A stretch of 64,000 nucleotides of DNA from Halopiger goleimassiliensis. GTDB taxonomy: Archaea > Halobacteriota > Halobacteria > Halobacteriales > Natrialbaceae. Of this stretch, positions 18,190 to 27,498 are shown piece after piece. The notes beneath the pieces were generated by a model. It searched no databases and was not told the origin of the DNA. It saw only the letters and a program-made list of their open reading frames with translations. The DNA lies in contig NZ_HG315690.1 of the NCBI RefSeq assembly GCF_000455345.1, positions 524,789 to 588,788 of the forward strand, written 5' to 3'. A program made the translations under genes and the position numbers. Positions within the stretch are counted from its first letter, which is position 1. Each line of letters begins with the position of its first letter.

Positions 18190-18603
18190 ATGGAGGACCA
18201 CGCCGATCCTGACGCCGCCGGTCGGATTCACCACCTCGAGTTGTACGCGTCCGCGTTCGAGACGGCGGTCGCGTTCTGGGACTGGCTGCTCGGCGAACTG
18301 GGGTACGAACGGAAAGACGAGTGGGAGGGCGGTCGCTCGTGGCGCAACGGGCCGACCTACGTCGTGCTCTGTCGGGCCGAGAACGCGAACCATCCCTTCG
18401 ACCGGCGCGCGAGCGGGTTGAATCACGTCGCGTTTCACGCCGGATCGCGCGAACAGGTCGACCGCATTACCGACGGGGTTCGCGACCGAGCGGACGCGAG
18501 CGTGCTCTACGAGGATCGTCACCCCTACGCCGGCGGCTACTACGCGCTGTACTGCGAGGACCCGGAGGGAATCAAGGTGGAGGTCGTCGGACCGGACGAA
18601 TGA
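18190..18603 (+). CDS. VOC (glyoxalase-like) family protein
   Basis: A 137-residue vicinal-oxygen-chelate protein with two beta-alpha-beta-beta-beta modules. Likely metal ligands are His in IHHLELYA at the start of module 1, His in LNHVAFHA at the start of module 2, and Glu in GIKVEVVGP near the end. The substrate cannot be told; the family includes lactoylglutathione lyases and antibiotic-binding proteins. It starts at MEDHADPD, the first ATG before conserved sequence. It converges with cbiP, with only 12 bases between stops. Confidence 0.88.
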   Translation: MEDHADPDAAGRIHHLELYASAFETAVAFWDWLLGELGYERKDEWEGGRSWRNGPTYVVLCRAENANHPFDRRASGLNHVAFHAGSREQVDRITDGVRDRADASVLYEDRHPYAGGYYALYCEDPEGIKVEVVGPDE

Positions 18604-18615
18604 ACGGCGGTGACC

Positions 18616-20253
18616 TCAGACGAACGGGTCGCCCAGCGCCTCGAGGTCGACGTGTTCGCGGACCAGCGACGCGGCCCTGTCCGCAGGGGTCTCGCCGGCG
18701 AGAACTGATTCCCCCGTGGCCGACCCACAATCGCCGTCCGAGGACGGGCGGTCCACGCCGGCGTTCCGGGCAACGGCCGCGAGAAACGCCCCACGAACGG
18801 ACTCGTTGTCGAAGAGACCGTGCAGATAGGTTCCGAGGACGCGCCCGCAGGACGCGCTCGAGTCGCCGAGCGGCCGCTCGAGGTCGGCGTCCGACGCCGC
18901 CTGCGTGCGCCCGGCGTGGATCTCGTAGCCGGTCGCAGTCCCTGACGCGCCGGCCAGCAGGGACGAAGCCTCGCCGTCGACCGTCACGGACGTCCGCTCG
19001 AGTCGCTTCTCGGGTTCGAATCGGGTCTCGACGGGCAGGAGGCCGAGGCCCTCGATCACGTCGTCGCCGCCGGTGCCCTCGAGTGCCGCGTTGGTGATCC
19101 GCTCGCCGAGTAGCTGGTAGCCGCCACAGAGGCCGACGATCGGGCCGTCGAACGCCGACAGCAAAGCGGCGTACCCCGCCTCGCGGAGCGCGAGCAGGTC
19201 GTCGACCGTGTTTTTCGTTCCTGGGATGACGACCGCGTGGATCTCCTCGAGGGCCGCCTCCTCGATCGACGTCTCGCGACCGACGGGGAGGTAGACGACA
19301 GAAACGCCGGGTTCGGCGGCGAGCACCTCGAGGTCGGTCGCGTTCGAGATGCGTGGCAGGCGGGGAACCCCGATCCGTATGCGACGATCCGCGGGAACGC
19401 CGTCGTCGTCGCCGCGTACGTCGCGTTCCCCGCTATCGGGAAGTGCGACGCTATCCTCCTCCGGCAGTCCGGGATCGGCGTAGGGTACCACGCCGAGTAT
19501 CGGGACGCCGGTCTTCGATTCGATCGCCGCGATGCCCGGCTCGAGCAGTGATTCGTCGCCGCGGAACTTCGTGATGATCGCGCCGACGAGGTGCTCGCGG
19601 AGCCGATCGGGCATGAGTTCGATCGTCCCGTAGAGGCTGGCAAAGGCACCACCGCGCTCGATGTCGACGAGTAGCAGGATGTCGGCGTCGGCGAACTCGG
19701 CGGCTTCGACGTTCGCCAGGTCCCGGTCGTGGAGATTGATTTCGCCGATGCTGCCGGCCCCTTCGGCGACGATGACGTCGTACTGGTCGGCGAGTCGCCG
19801 GTAGGATTCCTCGGCGGCCGTTCGCGCTCGCTCCCAGTACTCCTCGTAGTAGGTGCCGGCGGGGACGTGCTCGTGGGCACGTCCCTGGAGAACGAGTTGA
19901 CTCTCTCCGTCGCCGCGGGGCTTGAGGAGGACCGGGTTGCAGTCCGTCGTGGGCGTGATCCGTGCGGCCCGGGCTTGAACGAACTGGGAGACGCCGATCT
20001 CGCCCCAGCGGTCGTCGCTCGAGTCAGTCGCGTCGCCGATACCGGCGTCGTCGGCCTCGCCGTCGCGCTCGAGGGTCTCCATCGACCCGGACGCGTCGGG
20101 TCTGACGACGACGCGGGCGTTGTTGCTCATGTTCTGGGCCTTGAACGGGGCGACGGCGACGCCCCGATCGGCGAGCAGCCGACAGAGCCCCGCGGCCACG
20201 GTCGACTTGCCGACGTGGCTCGCCGTGCCGGCGACCAGCAGCGTCCGTGTCAT
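18616..20253 (-). CDS. cbiP: Cobyric acid synthase
   Basis: A 545-residue glutamine amidotransferase that amidates four side chains of adenosylcobyrinic acid diamide in B12 synthesis. The synthetase part has the P-loop [33 protein letters not shown] and [11 protein letters not shown]. The amidotransferase part has the nucleophile motif [10 protein letters not shown] and the catalytic His in YLHGLFDN. An acidic insertion of about 38 residues (roughly 50-87) splits the usual NNARV-to-GxIGxxQ segment, and another low-complexity segment sits near 280. Family length is otherwise kept. It shares the cobalamin theme with cobA about 4 kb away and diverges from the phosphotransferase gene. Confidence 0.95.
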   Translation of the reverse strand: MTRTLLVAGTASHVGKSTVAAGLCRLLADRGVAVAPFKAQNMSNNARVVVRPDASGSMETLERDGEADDAGIGDATDSSDDRWGEIGVSQFVQARAARITPTTDCNPVLLKPRGDGESQLVLQGRAHEHVPAGTYYEEYWERARTAAEESYRRLADQYDVIVAEGAGSIGEINLHDRDLANVEAAEFADADILLLVDIERGGAFASLYGTIELMPDRLREHLVGAIITKFRGDESLLEPGIAAIESKTGVPILGVVPYADPGLPEEDSVALPDSGERDVRGDDDGVPADRRIRIGVPRLPRISNATDLEVLAAEPGVSVVYLPVGRETSIEEAALEEIHAVVIPGTKNTVDDLLALREAGYAALLSAFDGPIVGLCGGYQLLGERITNAALEGTGGDDVIEGLGLLPVETRFEPEKRLERTSVTVDGEASSLLAGASGTATGYEIHAGRTQAASDADLERPLGDSSASCGRVLGTYLHGLFDNESVRGAFLAAVARNAGVDRPSSDGDCGSATGESVLAGETPADRAASLVREHVDLEALGDPFV

Positions 20254-20352
20254 TCGCTTCGCGACCTACTCGCACGGCTGGGAGTATCGTCCTGTCGGTT
20301 CGGCGGTTACTCCCACCGAAAGAATTCTTCTGGACCGCCCGGAACTGCGGGT

Positions 20353-21423
20353 ATGGACGACGTGCCGGACGCCCGGGCGTTCTCCGAGGCGACCCTCGAG
20401 GAGATGCTCCGGTCCGTCGATCCCGACTGGGAACTCCTCGCTGCGGAGCCGGCAGAGCGCGGGTTCAGTTCGGTGTATCGGTTGACCGTCGCCGACGACG
20501 AGCGGACGCGAGAGCTGTACCTGAAAGCCTCCCCCGACGGACGAACGTGGAGGCTGCCGACCGAATCCCGTATCCAGGCCGTCTTGCGTGCGACAACCTC
20601 GATTCCGGTCCCCGAGGTCGTCGGCGTCGTCGACGACCACGACGCGGTGCCGACGCCGTGGTACCTGATGGAGGCCCTCCCCGGCGAGGAACTCCCCTAC
20701 GAGCGTGTCGCCCGTCTCGAGGACGCGATCCTCCGACGACTCGCACGACAGGTCGGCGAATACCTGGGCGAACTCCACGCGGTGCCGGCACCCGACGACT
20801 TCGGTCACGTTCGCCACGACGGTCCGGCCCTGCGCGGCGGCCGTCCCGCCGGCGACCCGTCGACGTTGACGGTCACCGAGGCCCGGACGTGGCCCGAATT
20901 CTTGCGCGCGTACGCCGACCGGGAACTCGAGCGCCACGCCGACTCCCGGTTCGGCGCGCTGACGCCCGAGCTACGGTCGTGGCTCGAGCGAGAGATCGAC
21001 GCGCTCGAGGGGCCGTTCGAGGCGGCCCTCGGCCGGAACGATCACGGCCTGCACAACCTCCTCGTCGATCCCGAGACGGGCGACGTGATGGGGATGCTCG
21101 ACTGGGGATACACGCTCGTGGTTCCCCCGGCGTTCGACCTCGCGTTCGCGACGTACATCTTCAGCGGGGCCTTCCTCGCCGGCTGTCCAGACGTTCGGGA
21201 TCGCCGGCCGCTGGTCCGGGACGCGCTGGCCGCGGGCTACCGAACGACGGCACCGGATCGCGAAGAGACGGTCCCGGTCGCCGATCCGCGCTACGAGGCG
21301 CTCGCGATGATCCGGATCACGAACGACTTCGACCAGTTGACGCTACCCGACGGGACCGAGACGGCCGTCGAAGAACGGCTCGAGGCCGACCTCGAGGCGT
21401 TGCTCGAGCGAGAACGGGCGTGA
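20353..21423 (+). CDS. Aminoglycoside phosphotransferase-like kinase
   Basis: A 356-residue APH/choline-kinase fold protein. The N-lobe has GFSSVYRLTV and the lysine in ELYLKASPDG; the hinge follows YLMEALPGEELPY. The catalytic loop reads RNDHGLHNLLVD, which keeps the base Asp and the metal-binding Asn, but has Arg where most members have His two residues before the Asp. The second metal Asp is in MLDWGYT. It should phosphorylate a small hydroxylated molecule; resistance is only one of many possible roles. It starts 99 bases from cbiP on the opposite strand. The conserved core makes an active enzyme likely. Confidence 0.87.
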   Translation: MDDVPDARAFSEATLEEMLRSVDPDWELLAAEPAERGFSSVYRLTVADDERTRELYLKASPDGRTWRLPTESRIQAVLRATTSIPVPEVVGVVDDHDAVPTPWYLMEALPGEELPYERVARLEDAILRRLARQVGEYLGELHAVPAPDDFGHVRHDGPALRGGRPAGDPSTLTVTEARTWPEFLRAYADRELERHADSRFGALTPELRSWLEREIDALEGPFEAALGRNDHGLHNLLVDPETGDVMGMLDWGYTLVVPPAFDLAFATYIFSGAFLAGCPDVRDRRPLVRDALAAGYRTTAPDREETVPVADPRYEALAMIRITNDFDQLTLPDGTETAVEERLEADLEALLERERA

Positions 21424-21454
21424 CAGTAGCCGATCCGGGTACGAATGCGGCGTC

Positions 21455-21667
21455 TCACTCTTCGTCCGTTTCGACGTCGGGTGGCTGGCCCTCCTCGAAA
21501 GCGACTTCCTCGCCCTCGTGGGGTTCGATGTGGCTCAGGATCTCGTGGGGGACGTAGCCGATGTTGTACCCCTGGGCGTCGTGGAGGACGACGCCGTGTT
21601 CGTACTCGCGAAAGTCGGCGCAGTTGATCTCCTCGTAGGCGTTCCCCGGCTTGAAGACGACCTTCAT
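21455..21667 (-). CDS. Conserved haloarchaeal hypothetical protein
   Basis: A 70-residue protein starting MKVVFKPGNAYEEINCADFR, with EHGVVLHDAQGYNIGYVPHE in the middle and an acidic tail. No known catalytic or metal motif is visible. The order of strands suggests a small beta-barrel fold. I have seen similar short proteins in haloarchaeal genomes but cannot name a function. The start is the ATG before VVFKPG; an upstream in-frame ATG three codons earlier is less likely. It lies between the phosphotransferase and the ABC permease genes, in the same orientation as the latter. Confidence 0.72.
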   Translation of the reverse strand: MKVVFKPGNAYEEINCADFREYEHGVVLHDAQGYNIGYVPHEILSHIEPHEGEEVAFEEGQPPDVETDEE

Positions 21668-21737
21668 GGCGGTCACGTCACCGTACCGGCCGGTTTCGGT
21701 ACGGCTTGCAGACGACGGTGACTTTCGGATGCCCGGA

Positions 21738-23186
21738 TCACTCGCGGCGATAGCGCCGATCCCACCGCGGCCCGGCGCGACTCGAGAGGACGTACCCGAC
21801 GACCCCGAATCCGATGCCTGCCGCCGCGAGCACGGCTGCGACGGTCAGCGTCGGCGGCACGACGACGAAGCCGGCCACGAGCGCGGGCACGAGCGCGACG
21901 GCGACGCCGACGGTGAACGCGCCGAACCGGACGGAATCGAAGAGGAACTCGTTCGGGTCGAAGCCGGCGACGTAGACGGTCAGCCCGTAGTAGTACAGCC
22001 CGTACCCCGCGAGCAAAATCGCGCCGACGGCGGCGTCGACGAGCGTCGCGTCGAACCAGAGCACGGCACCGAGATACGGCAGCCCGACCGCGGGCGCGCC
22101 GACCAGCACGAACGCCGCGCGTTTCGCCCGGAAAACCGCCTCGATCGAGACGGGGTAGACGAGGTAGGCCTCGAGCGAGTCGAACTGGGTGAGCCAGTTG
22201 TACGTCGTGAAGGCCGCGAGACCGAGAACGCCGCCGAAGAAGATCCCCGGTGCCGGCTCGATACCCGTGATCTCGCGGACGACGCCGACGAGCGCGCCCA
22301 CGAGCGCGAGCAGGATGCCGGTCGAGACGAACGGCTTCCAGACGCCGCCCGAGGACCGCGCGAGGTCCAGCAGCGTCTTCGAAACGAGCGCGTCCTCGGC
22401 GATGGGCAACGGGTCGGCGACCGTGGCGAACCGGTCGCCAGCGGTCCGATCCGGCCGGGCGTACGTGGGATCGTACGCCCAGAGCGATCCGACCGCGACG
22501 ACCACGGTCGCGACGGCGAGGCCGACTGCCGCAGCCGGCGCGTCCGTGATCGGTACCGTGACGCCGAGGGCGCTCGGGCCGCCGGCGACCCACGCGCCGA
22601 CGACGGCGAGGACGGCGACGGCAGTGATCGCCCACGTCGGCACGCCCCGCGTACGGACCGCGATCAGTGCGACCGTCAGGGCCATCCCGGCGACGAAGAC
22701 GAGCGACAGGGAGAGCCACAGCGCGAACAGCTGGGGAAGCGCCGTCGGCGCGAACCCGTGGATCGGAACCGCCGCGGTCGCCATCGGCAACACGACCACG
22801 AGCGCGTAGAAGATGGCGTCTTTCACGAGGAATGCACCCAGCAGCCACCGCCGCGACAGCGGCAAGGTCTCGGCCGTCGAGAGCACCAGCGAGAGCTCCC
22901 CGAAGACGTTCTCGAGCATGTCCGAGCCCGCGAACCCGGCCGTGCCGCTGTAGAGGCCGAACCCGCAGGCGAGGACGTGCAGCCCAATCAGGACGCTCCG
23001 GGGGGACGTCCCGGTCTCGAGCAGGGCGACCGTCCCGCCGAGGACGAGGACAGCGATCAACAGGGGGAAAGACGCGAACCGCCAGCCGCCGAACAGCCGG
23101 GTGTGGAGCCGCCACTCCTCGCGGGCGAGCGAGAGAAAGACCCAGCGGAGCCGCCGCAAGCGCCCCGCGTGCTCTTCGTCCATCAT
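21738..23186 (-). CDS. ABC transporter permease (exporter type)
   Basis: A 482-residue membrane protein with about ten to twelve hydrophobic segments and no soluble domain, for example FPLLIAVLVLGGTVALL, LFALWLSLSLVFVAGMALTV, and a C-terminal AAGIGFGVVGYVL. It overlaps the ATPase gene by four bases (ATGA), so the two form an ABC-2-like transporter. The substrate is unknown; this arrangement is common for exporters of lipids, peptides or drugs. The N-terminal region RRLRWVFLSLAREEWRLHTR is a cytoplasmic helix. Two adjacent Met codons start the frame, and the overlap fixes the start region. Confidence 0.88.
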   Translation of the reverse strand: MMDEEHAGRLRRLRWVFLSLAREEWRLHTRLFGGWRFASFPLLIAVLVLGGTVALLETGTSPRSVLIGLHVLACGFGLYSGTAGFAGSDMLENVFGELSLVLSTAETLPLSRRWLLGAFLVKDAIFYALVVVLPMATAAVPIHGFAPTALPQLFALWLSLSLVFVAGMALTVALIAVRTRGVPTWAITAVAVLAVVGAWVAGGPSALGVTVPITDAPAAAVGLAVATVVVAVGSLWAYDPTYARPDRTAGDRFATVADPLPIAEDALVSKTLLDLARSSGGVWKPFVSTGILLALVGALVGVVREITGIEPAPGIFFGGVLGLAAFTTYNWLTQFDSLEAYLVYPVSIEAVFRAKRAAFVLVGAPAVGLPYLGAVLWFDATLVDAAVGAILLAGYGLYYYGLTVYVAGFDPNEFLFDSVRFGAFTVGVAVALVPALVAGFVVVPPTLTVAAVLAAAGIGFGVVGYVLSSRAGPRWDRRYRRE

Positions 23187-23932
23187 CGTTCGATCGGCGC
23201 TTTCGAGGGCATGTCTCGCGGATCCGTCCGGTCGACGTGCTCGAGGAAGGTTTCGAGCAACGGCTGGTCGTCCGCGTCGGGCCGGCGCTCGGCGACGATC
23301 CGGCCGTCGGCGACGATGCCGACGCGGCTACAGATCGCCTCCGCGACGTCGATGTTGTGCGTCGAGACGAAGACGGCGTTGTCCCGGGCCGCGTAGTCGA
23401 CGAGCACCTGCTTGACCTGCTCCTGGACGATCGGATCGAGGTTCGCGAGCGGTTCGTCGATCAACACGACGTCGGGTTCGTGCAGGAACGCCTGGGCGAT
23501 CATCAGCTTCTGCTGTTGTCCGCGCGAGAGGTCCGTATGCAACGTCTCGAGTTTGCCCCGAAAGCCGAGCCGATCGGCCCAGCGGTCGATGCGCTCCTCG
23601 ACGACGTCCGGTTCGAGGTCGCGGACCCGACCGACGAAGGAGAGATACTCCTGTGGAGTGAGAAAGCTCGGCGGCGACCCCCGCTCCGGCAGGATGCCGA
23701 CGCGGCGGCGCGTCTCGAGCGGCTCGGCGACGGGATCGGTCCCGAGAACGCTGATCGTCCCCGAATCCGGACGCACCTGTCCGGTGATCGCCCGGATGGT
23801 CGTCGTCTTCCCGGCCCCGTTCGGTCCCAGAAAGCCGTACAGCTCCCCGCGGTCGACGCTGAACTGCATTCCGTCGACTGCACGCACGGACCCGTACGAC
23901 TTGGACAACTCGTCGACTCGAATGGCGGCCAT
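23183..23932 (-). CDS. ABC transporter ATP-binding protein
   Basis: A 249-residue ATPase with Walker A GPNGAGKTTT, a Q-loop region (GILPERGSPP), signature LSRGQQQKLMIAQAFL, Walker B VVLIDEPLANLDP and the switch His in VFVSTHN. The signature has Ser-Arg-Gly in place of the usual Ser-Gly-Gly, a tolerated variant. It is the partner of the permease encoded directly downstream on the same strand. It belongs to the family that includes CcmA- and drug-exporter-type ATPases. Confidence 0.94.
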   Translation of the reverse strand: MAAIRVDELSKSYGSVRAVDGMQFSVDRGELYGFLGPNGAGKTTTIRAITGQVRPDSGTISVLGTDPVAEPLETRRRVGILPERGSPPSFLTPQEYLSFVGRVRDLEPDVVEERIDRWADRLGFRGKLETLHTDLSRGQQQKLMIAQAFLHEPDVVLIDEPLANLDPIVQEQVKQVLVDYAARDNAVFVSTHNIDVAEAICSRVGIVADGRIVAERRPDADDQPLLETFLEHVDRTDPRDMPSKAPIER

Positions 23933-23992
23933 CGATCGCCCGTCGATTGACAGCCACCGACAATAACGGTACTGGCACCGGCGAAGCGCTCC

Positions 23993-24682
23993 CTAATATT
24001 CGGTGCCCCGGCGGGCACGCTGGCCGTCGTCGATCGGATGCTTGACCTTCCGGACGTTCGTGACGAGGTCCGCCCGGTCCGCGAGGTACGCCGGTTCGCT
24101 GTGGCTCCCGGACAACACCAGTTCGAGGCCGTCGGGTTTCGCGTCCAGCAGGTCGTGGACCTCGTCCTCGCTCACGAGGTCGCGGTCGGCGGCGTAGAGC
24201 ACCTCGTCGAGGATCAGCATGTGCACGCCGTCCTCGGGGTCGGCGTCGAGGTCGATCGGTTCGTCGAGGTTCGCGTCGGCGGCCGCCTCGAGCAGTTCGT
24301 GGGCGCGCTCGAGGCCGGCGCGGGCCTCGGCCTCGTGTTCGGTCTCGTCGCTGCCGTCGGCCATCCCGTGCCAGCCGTAGTGGCCGAGGTTCTCGTAGCT
24401 CATCCCCGGGAGCGCCGCGATGGCGTTGTACTCGCCGCGGACGGCCTCGACGCTCGAGGCCCCGCCTTTCATGAACTGGAGCACGTGGACGCGGAAGCCG
24501 TGGCCGGCCGCGCGCATCCCCATGCCGAGCGTGGCCGTCGTCTTGCCCTTCCCGTCGCCCCACCAGACCTGGACGCGGCCGAACTCTTCGGGCGCGGACG
24601 GCTCGATGGGCTGAGCGTCGGGCGTTCGTCCCTCTCCGGGCGTGTTCTCGACGACGGATTCTGGCGTCGGGTCCTCGCTCAT
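23993..24682 (-). CDS. cobA: Cob(I)yrinic acid a,c-diamide adenosyltransferase
   Basis: A 229-residue CobA/BtuR-type enzyme that puts the adenosyl group on cobalt in corrinoids. The P-loop is VWWGDGKGKTTATLGMGMR, followed by VHVLQFMKGG, and the Walker-B-like LILDEVLYAADRDLV and VLSGSH segments are as in the family. The N-terminal ~35 residues are acidic and low complexity, as usual in haloarchaea. I take MSEDPTPE as the start; an in-frame ATG nine codons upstream (MVDRSEDG) is equally possible. Together with cbiP it serves late cobalamin synthesis, which methylmalonyl-CoA mutase needs downstream of propionyl-CoA carboxylase. Confidence 0.92.
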   Translation of the reverse strand: MSEDPTPESVVENTPGEGRTPDAQPIEPSAPEEFGRVQVWWGDGKGKTTATLGMGMRAAGHGFRVHVLQFMKGGASSVEAVRGEYNAIAALPGMSYENLGHYGWHGMADGSDETEHEAEARAGLERAHELLEAAADANLDEPIDLDADPEDGVHMLILDEVLYAADRDLVSEDEVHDLLDAKPDGLELVLSGSHSEPAYLADRADLVTNVRKVKHPIDDGQRARRGTEY

Positions 24683-24800
24683 ACGCCCATCCTCGGACCG
24701 ATCAACCATGTAGCTTCCCCGTTCGCTCGTCAACCCACTCACCGTGATGACACTAACCAAACTCCTCTTGAGGCTTCGCTCCTAACGTGTTCGCATCTAT

Positions 24801-25163
24801 ATGTCTCTAGAGCTGTCGTCCGACGACGCACCCGATCTCGAGACGATCGTCGGCGTCCTCCACGACGACGGCTGTCGGCGGATCGTCGCCGTTCTCGAGG
24901 AACCGAAAACCGCCGACGAGATCGCCAAGGCGGCGGACCTCCCGCCCTCGACGACTTACCGCAAACTGGATCGGCTCACCGAAGCGTCGCTGGTCACTGA
25001 GGCGATCGGCAGCCAACAACGGAACCGGCAAAAGGCCCAATACGTCGGCAACTTCGATCGGATTACGATCGACTTCGACGAGAACAAAAATCTGCAAGCA
25101 GACGTGAGTCGTTCGTCGAATCGTGCGACCATCCTCTGGTCGAAAAATGACGGAAACTCGTAA
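24801..25163 (+). CDS. Winged-helix regulator (ArsR/TrmB-like)
   Basis: A 120-residue regulator: a helical start (LETIVGVLHDDGCRRIVAVL), the helix-turn-helix AKAADLPPSTTYRKLDRLTE, a wing with EAIGSQQRNRQKAQYVGNFD, and a short C-terminal strand-rich part. It is the small haloarchaeal type with a C-terminal dimer or effector part. The target is unknown. It is divergent from cobA with 118 bases between starts, so control of cobA is a possibility but not shown. Start ATG is directly after a CATCTAT sequence. Confidence 0.82.
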   Translation: MSLELSSDDAPDLETIVGVLHDDGCRRIVAVLEEPKTADEIAKAADLPPSTTYRKLDRLTEASLVTEAIGSQQRNRQKAQYVGNFDRITIDFDENKNLQADVSRSSNRATILWSKNDGNS

Positions 25164-25289
25164 GGTTCGGCCCGTCTCTTCGGAACCGATCCGGTGATCG
25201 ACAATCAGCGATCCCCGCAGCCGGAATCGATACGAAAGACGGTACCTGAGTACCACGGCTGGGTGAGTCGACCACGTTCTGAGACAGTA

Positions 25290-26294
25290 TCAGGAGTGCT
25301 TCTGTAGCGTTTCGACCGCTGTCCGGCGAACAGACGGATCGGAGTCCTCGGCTAACTGCTGCAGGAGAGCCACGGCGGATCCGGACGGCACGTTTCCGAG
25401 GGCGGTCGCAGCAGCGTTTCGGACGTCAGCATCCGGATCGGTTGCTGCCGGCTGGAGTGCTCTCGCAACGGCGTCGCGCTTCCGCTCGCTTTCCAATTCA
25501 AGATTGCCGAGAATCAGCGTGGCGTGGACTTGAATCGGGGAACGATCCGCTCGAACGAAGCCCTTGAATAGACTCGCGTGTTGCAACGGCAGACGGCCGT
25601 GATCTCGAGAGATCCAGACGAGCGATTCGAGACTATCTTCCGTCGTTCCGTCACTACCGGACGTAACCTGCTGTACGAGTGTCTCGTAGATCGCCTCGGG
25701 GCTTGCCGAACTGTATTTAATCGCTTTTCCAGGTGTGTTTCGGAGGATATTCGAGGTGGCCTTCAACGCGGCTTCGTTCGCTCTCTCGTGTCGATGACCG
25801 ATGTTCTCAAGGGCGAAGTCGATCCGTTCGACCGATGGATTTCTCACGAGTTGCTCTAGCTCTTTCGTTACTCTCACGTCGTTCTTCGCTAGGTATCTGC
25901 CGTGCAGATTCGGAACACCCGCTAGTACCACTGCTGACAGTATCATTGCCGAATTGGCCGTCACATCCCACACGCTGTCGGCCAGTACCACGGCGATGTT
26001 CAGTAGAATCAACAACACAACCAGGAGTGAGAGATAACTCAATGGTCCATACAGCCGTTTCACTCTCCCACGCCATCCCAGTTCCTTCGACTCCTGGTAC
26101 CCGCGGCCGAGATATTTCCCCGAGAAGTACCCGAAAATACCCATCGGACTGCCGATGACGACACTAGTTCCACCGGATTCCCGTTTCCTCACGTCGTATC
26201 TAGCTATTTTTCCCTCGTAAATGTGGTCTCTAATGTTGTCGACGTGCCAGCGATAGATTCCCTTCACCATTGGTAAATTCCCGTTCAGCAACAT
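25290..26294 (-). CDS. HEAT-repeat membrane protein, atypical composition
   Basis: A 334-residue protein. A soluble N terminus with GSPMGIFGYFSGKYLGRGY is followed by two membrane segments (about 85-107 and 113-131) and a cytoplasmic alpha-solenoid. The last two repeats are readable as HEAT/PBS units: DPDADVRNAAATALGNVPSG and DSDPSVRRTAVETLQKH. Such solenoids bind protein partners. DNA composition is visibly lower in G+C (near half in some lines, against about two thirds around it), so it may have arrived by transfer. An ATG eight codons later (MVKGIYRW) is an alternative start. The start region overlaps another open frame at 26230-26436 that could encode a membrane segment. Confidence 0.75.
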   Translation of the reverse strand: MLLNGNLPMVKGIYRWHVDNIRDHIYEGKIARYDVRKRESGGTSVVIGSPMGIFGYFSGKYLGRGYQESKELGWRGRVKRLYGPLSYLSLLVVLLILLNIAVVLADSVWDVTANSAMILSAVVLAGVPNLHGRYLAKNDVRVTKELEQLVRNPSVERIDFALENIGHRHERANEAALKATSNILRNTPGKAIKYSSASPEAIYETLVQQVTSGSDGTTEDSLESLVWISRDHGRLPLQHASLFKGFVRADRSPIQVHATLILGNLELESERKRDAVARALQPAATDPDADVRNAAATALGNVPSGSAVALLQQLAEDSDPSVRRTAVETLQKHS

Positions 26295-26436
26295 GATGTT
26301 GCTCCAGCAGGTATATTACGATTGTGGCAGTTCCCCCCGCAACGAGCGAACGATACAAACCGGGACGAACCTGCCTTCGTACGCCATTCGATCGGAGCAG
26401 AATCCATCGATAGAAGGGATCGAACCAGTCGATCAA
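26230..26436 (-). CDS. Possible short membrane protein or lost N terminus
   Basis: A 68-residue frame with only a TTG start: it begins LIDWFDPFYRWILLR and contains a hydrophobic stretch SLVAGGTATIVIYLL. It overlaps the start of the HEAT protein by 65 bases in another frame. A TATA-like GAGTTTACTCG lies about 26488-26498. It may be a small membrane protein coupled to the HEAT gene, or the true N terminus separated by a frameshift. The weak start and low-complexity tail make a chance frame possible. Confidence 0.3.
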   Translation of the reverse strand: MIDWFDPFYRWILLRSNGVRRQVRPGLYRSLVAGGTATIVIYLLEQHHVAEREFTNGEGNLSLARRQH

Positions 26437-26570
26437 AACGATCCTGCAGCGCCGGTTCAGTACGACGGTCGTCCGTCAGCGGCCCCCGAGTAAACTCGTC
26501 GGCTTCACCACCGGATGGATCCAGCCTCGATGGACTGTGTATACCGACGGCAGGGGATCGGCGACCGGGG

Positions 26571-27329
26571 CTACTGCGCCAGGTAGCCCCCTTCCACGGG
26601 TAGCGTCACGCCGGTCACCCTCGAGGAGAGCTCCGAGCCGAGAAAGAGCACGGCGTTCGCGACTTCCTCGGGCTCGGCGAGCCCGGGCATGGGTTCGGTC
26701 TCCTCGAACTGAGCCTCCATCTCGGGGTTCTCCTCGATGGTCCGTTCGATCATCTCCGTCCGGACGATTCCCGGCGCGACCGCGTTGGCGCGGATCCCGT
26801 CCTCGGCGTACTCGATGGCGGCGTACCTGGTGAGTTGGCCGACGGCCGCCTTGGCCGCCCCGTAGCCGCTGTAGTTGGGGACGGCTACCTCGCCGGCGAT
26901 AGAGGAGGCGCTGACGATCGACCCGCCGCCGTCGGCCAGCATGGCCTCGATGCCGTACTTCAGGCCGTACCAGACGCCCTTCAGGTTCACGTCGACCACG
27001 CGCTCGAACGCCTCGTCGTCGTACTCGTGCAATCGGTCGACCGGCCCCTCGATCGCGGCGTTGTTGTAGAGCACGTCGATGCCGCCGAACTCCTCGACGG
27101 CCGTCTCGATCGCCCCTTGGACATCGTCCGGATCCGAGACGTCCGTCTCGACGAACGTCGCCTCGCCGCCGCCGTCGGCGATCCGCGAGACGGTTTCCTC
27201 GCCGCCCTCCGCGTCGACGTCGGCCACGACTACCGACGCGCCGTGTTCGGCGAAGGTAGTCGCCGTCTCTCGACCGATACCTGACGCTGCGCCCGTGATG
27301 ACCGCGACGCGATCCTCGACGAGTCCCAT
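26571..27329 (-). CDS. Short-chain dehydrogenase/reductase
   Basis: A 252-residue SDR. The nucleotide-binding motif is VITGAASGIGRE (11-21), with Asp near 37 and 39 in VVVADVDAEGG suggesting NAD preference. The NNAG-like motif is LYNNAAIEG, and the catalytic residues are the Ser of SASS (about 142), Tyr156 and Lys160 in YGAAK. The C-terminal GVTLPVEGGYLAQ is typical of classical SDRs such as 3-oxoacyl-ACP reductase-like and sugar or alcohol dehydrogenases. The substrate is unknown. The start is the ATG after GGAGGGTCCGACA, a good ribosome-binding site; the long upstream in-frame part has poor codon bias. Confidence 0.9.
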   Translation of the reverse strand: MGLVEDRVAVITGAASGIGRETATTFAEHGASVVVADVDAEGGEETVSRIADGGGEATFVETDVSDPDDVQGAIETAVEEFGGIDVLYNNAAIEGPVDRLHEYDDEAFERVVDVNLKGVWYGLKYGIEAMLADGGGSIVSASSIAGEVAVPNYSGYGAAKAAVGQLTRYAAIEYAEDGIRANAVAPGIVRTEMIERTIEENPEMEAQFEETEPMPGLAEPEEVANAVLFLGSELSSRVTGVTLPVEGGYLAQ

Positions 27330-27498
27330 TGTCGGACCCTCCACACCCCCACGGATAGGGGTTCGGGTTGAGACCGGTCCCCGCGAGGAGACGCGGGTCG
27401 CCGAGCCGACAAAGCCGACGATTCGGTGGGTCGGAGACCGGGACGCGCCGGTTCGATGCGTCCGACACCGAGTCACCGGGCGATGAACCGGCGTCGGG

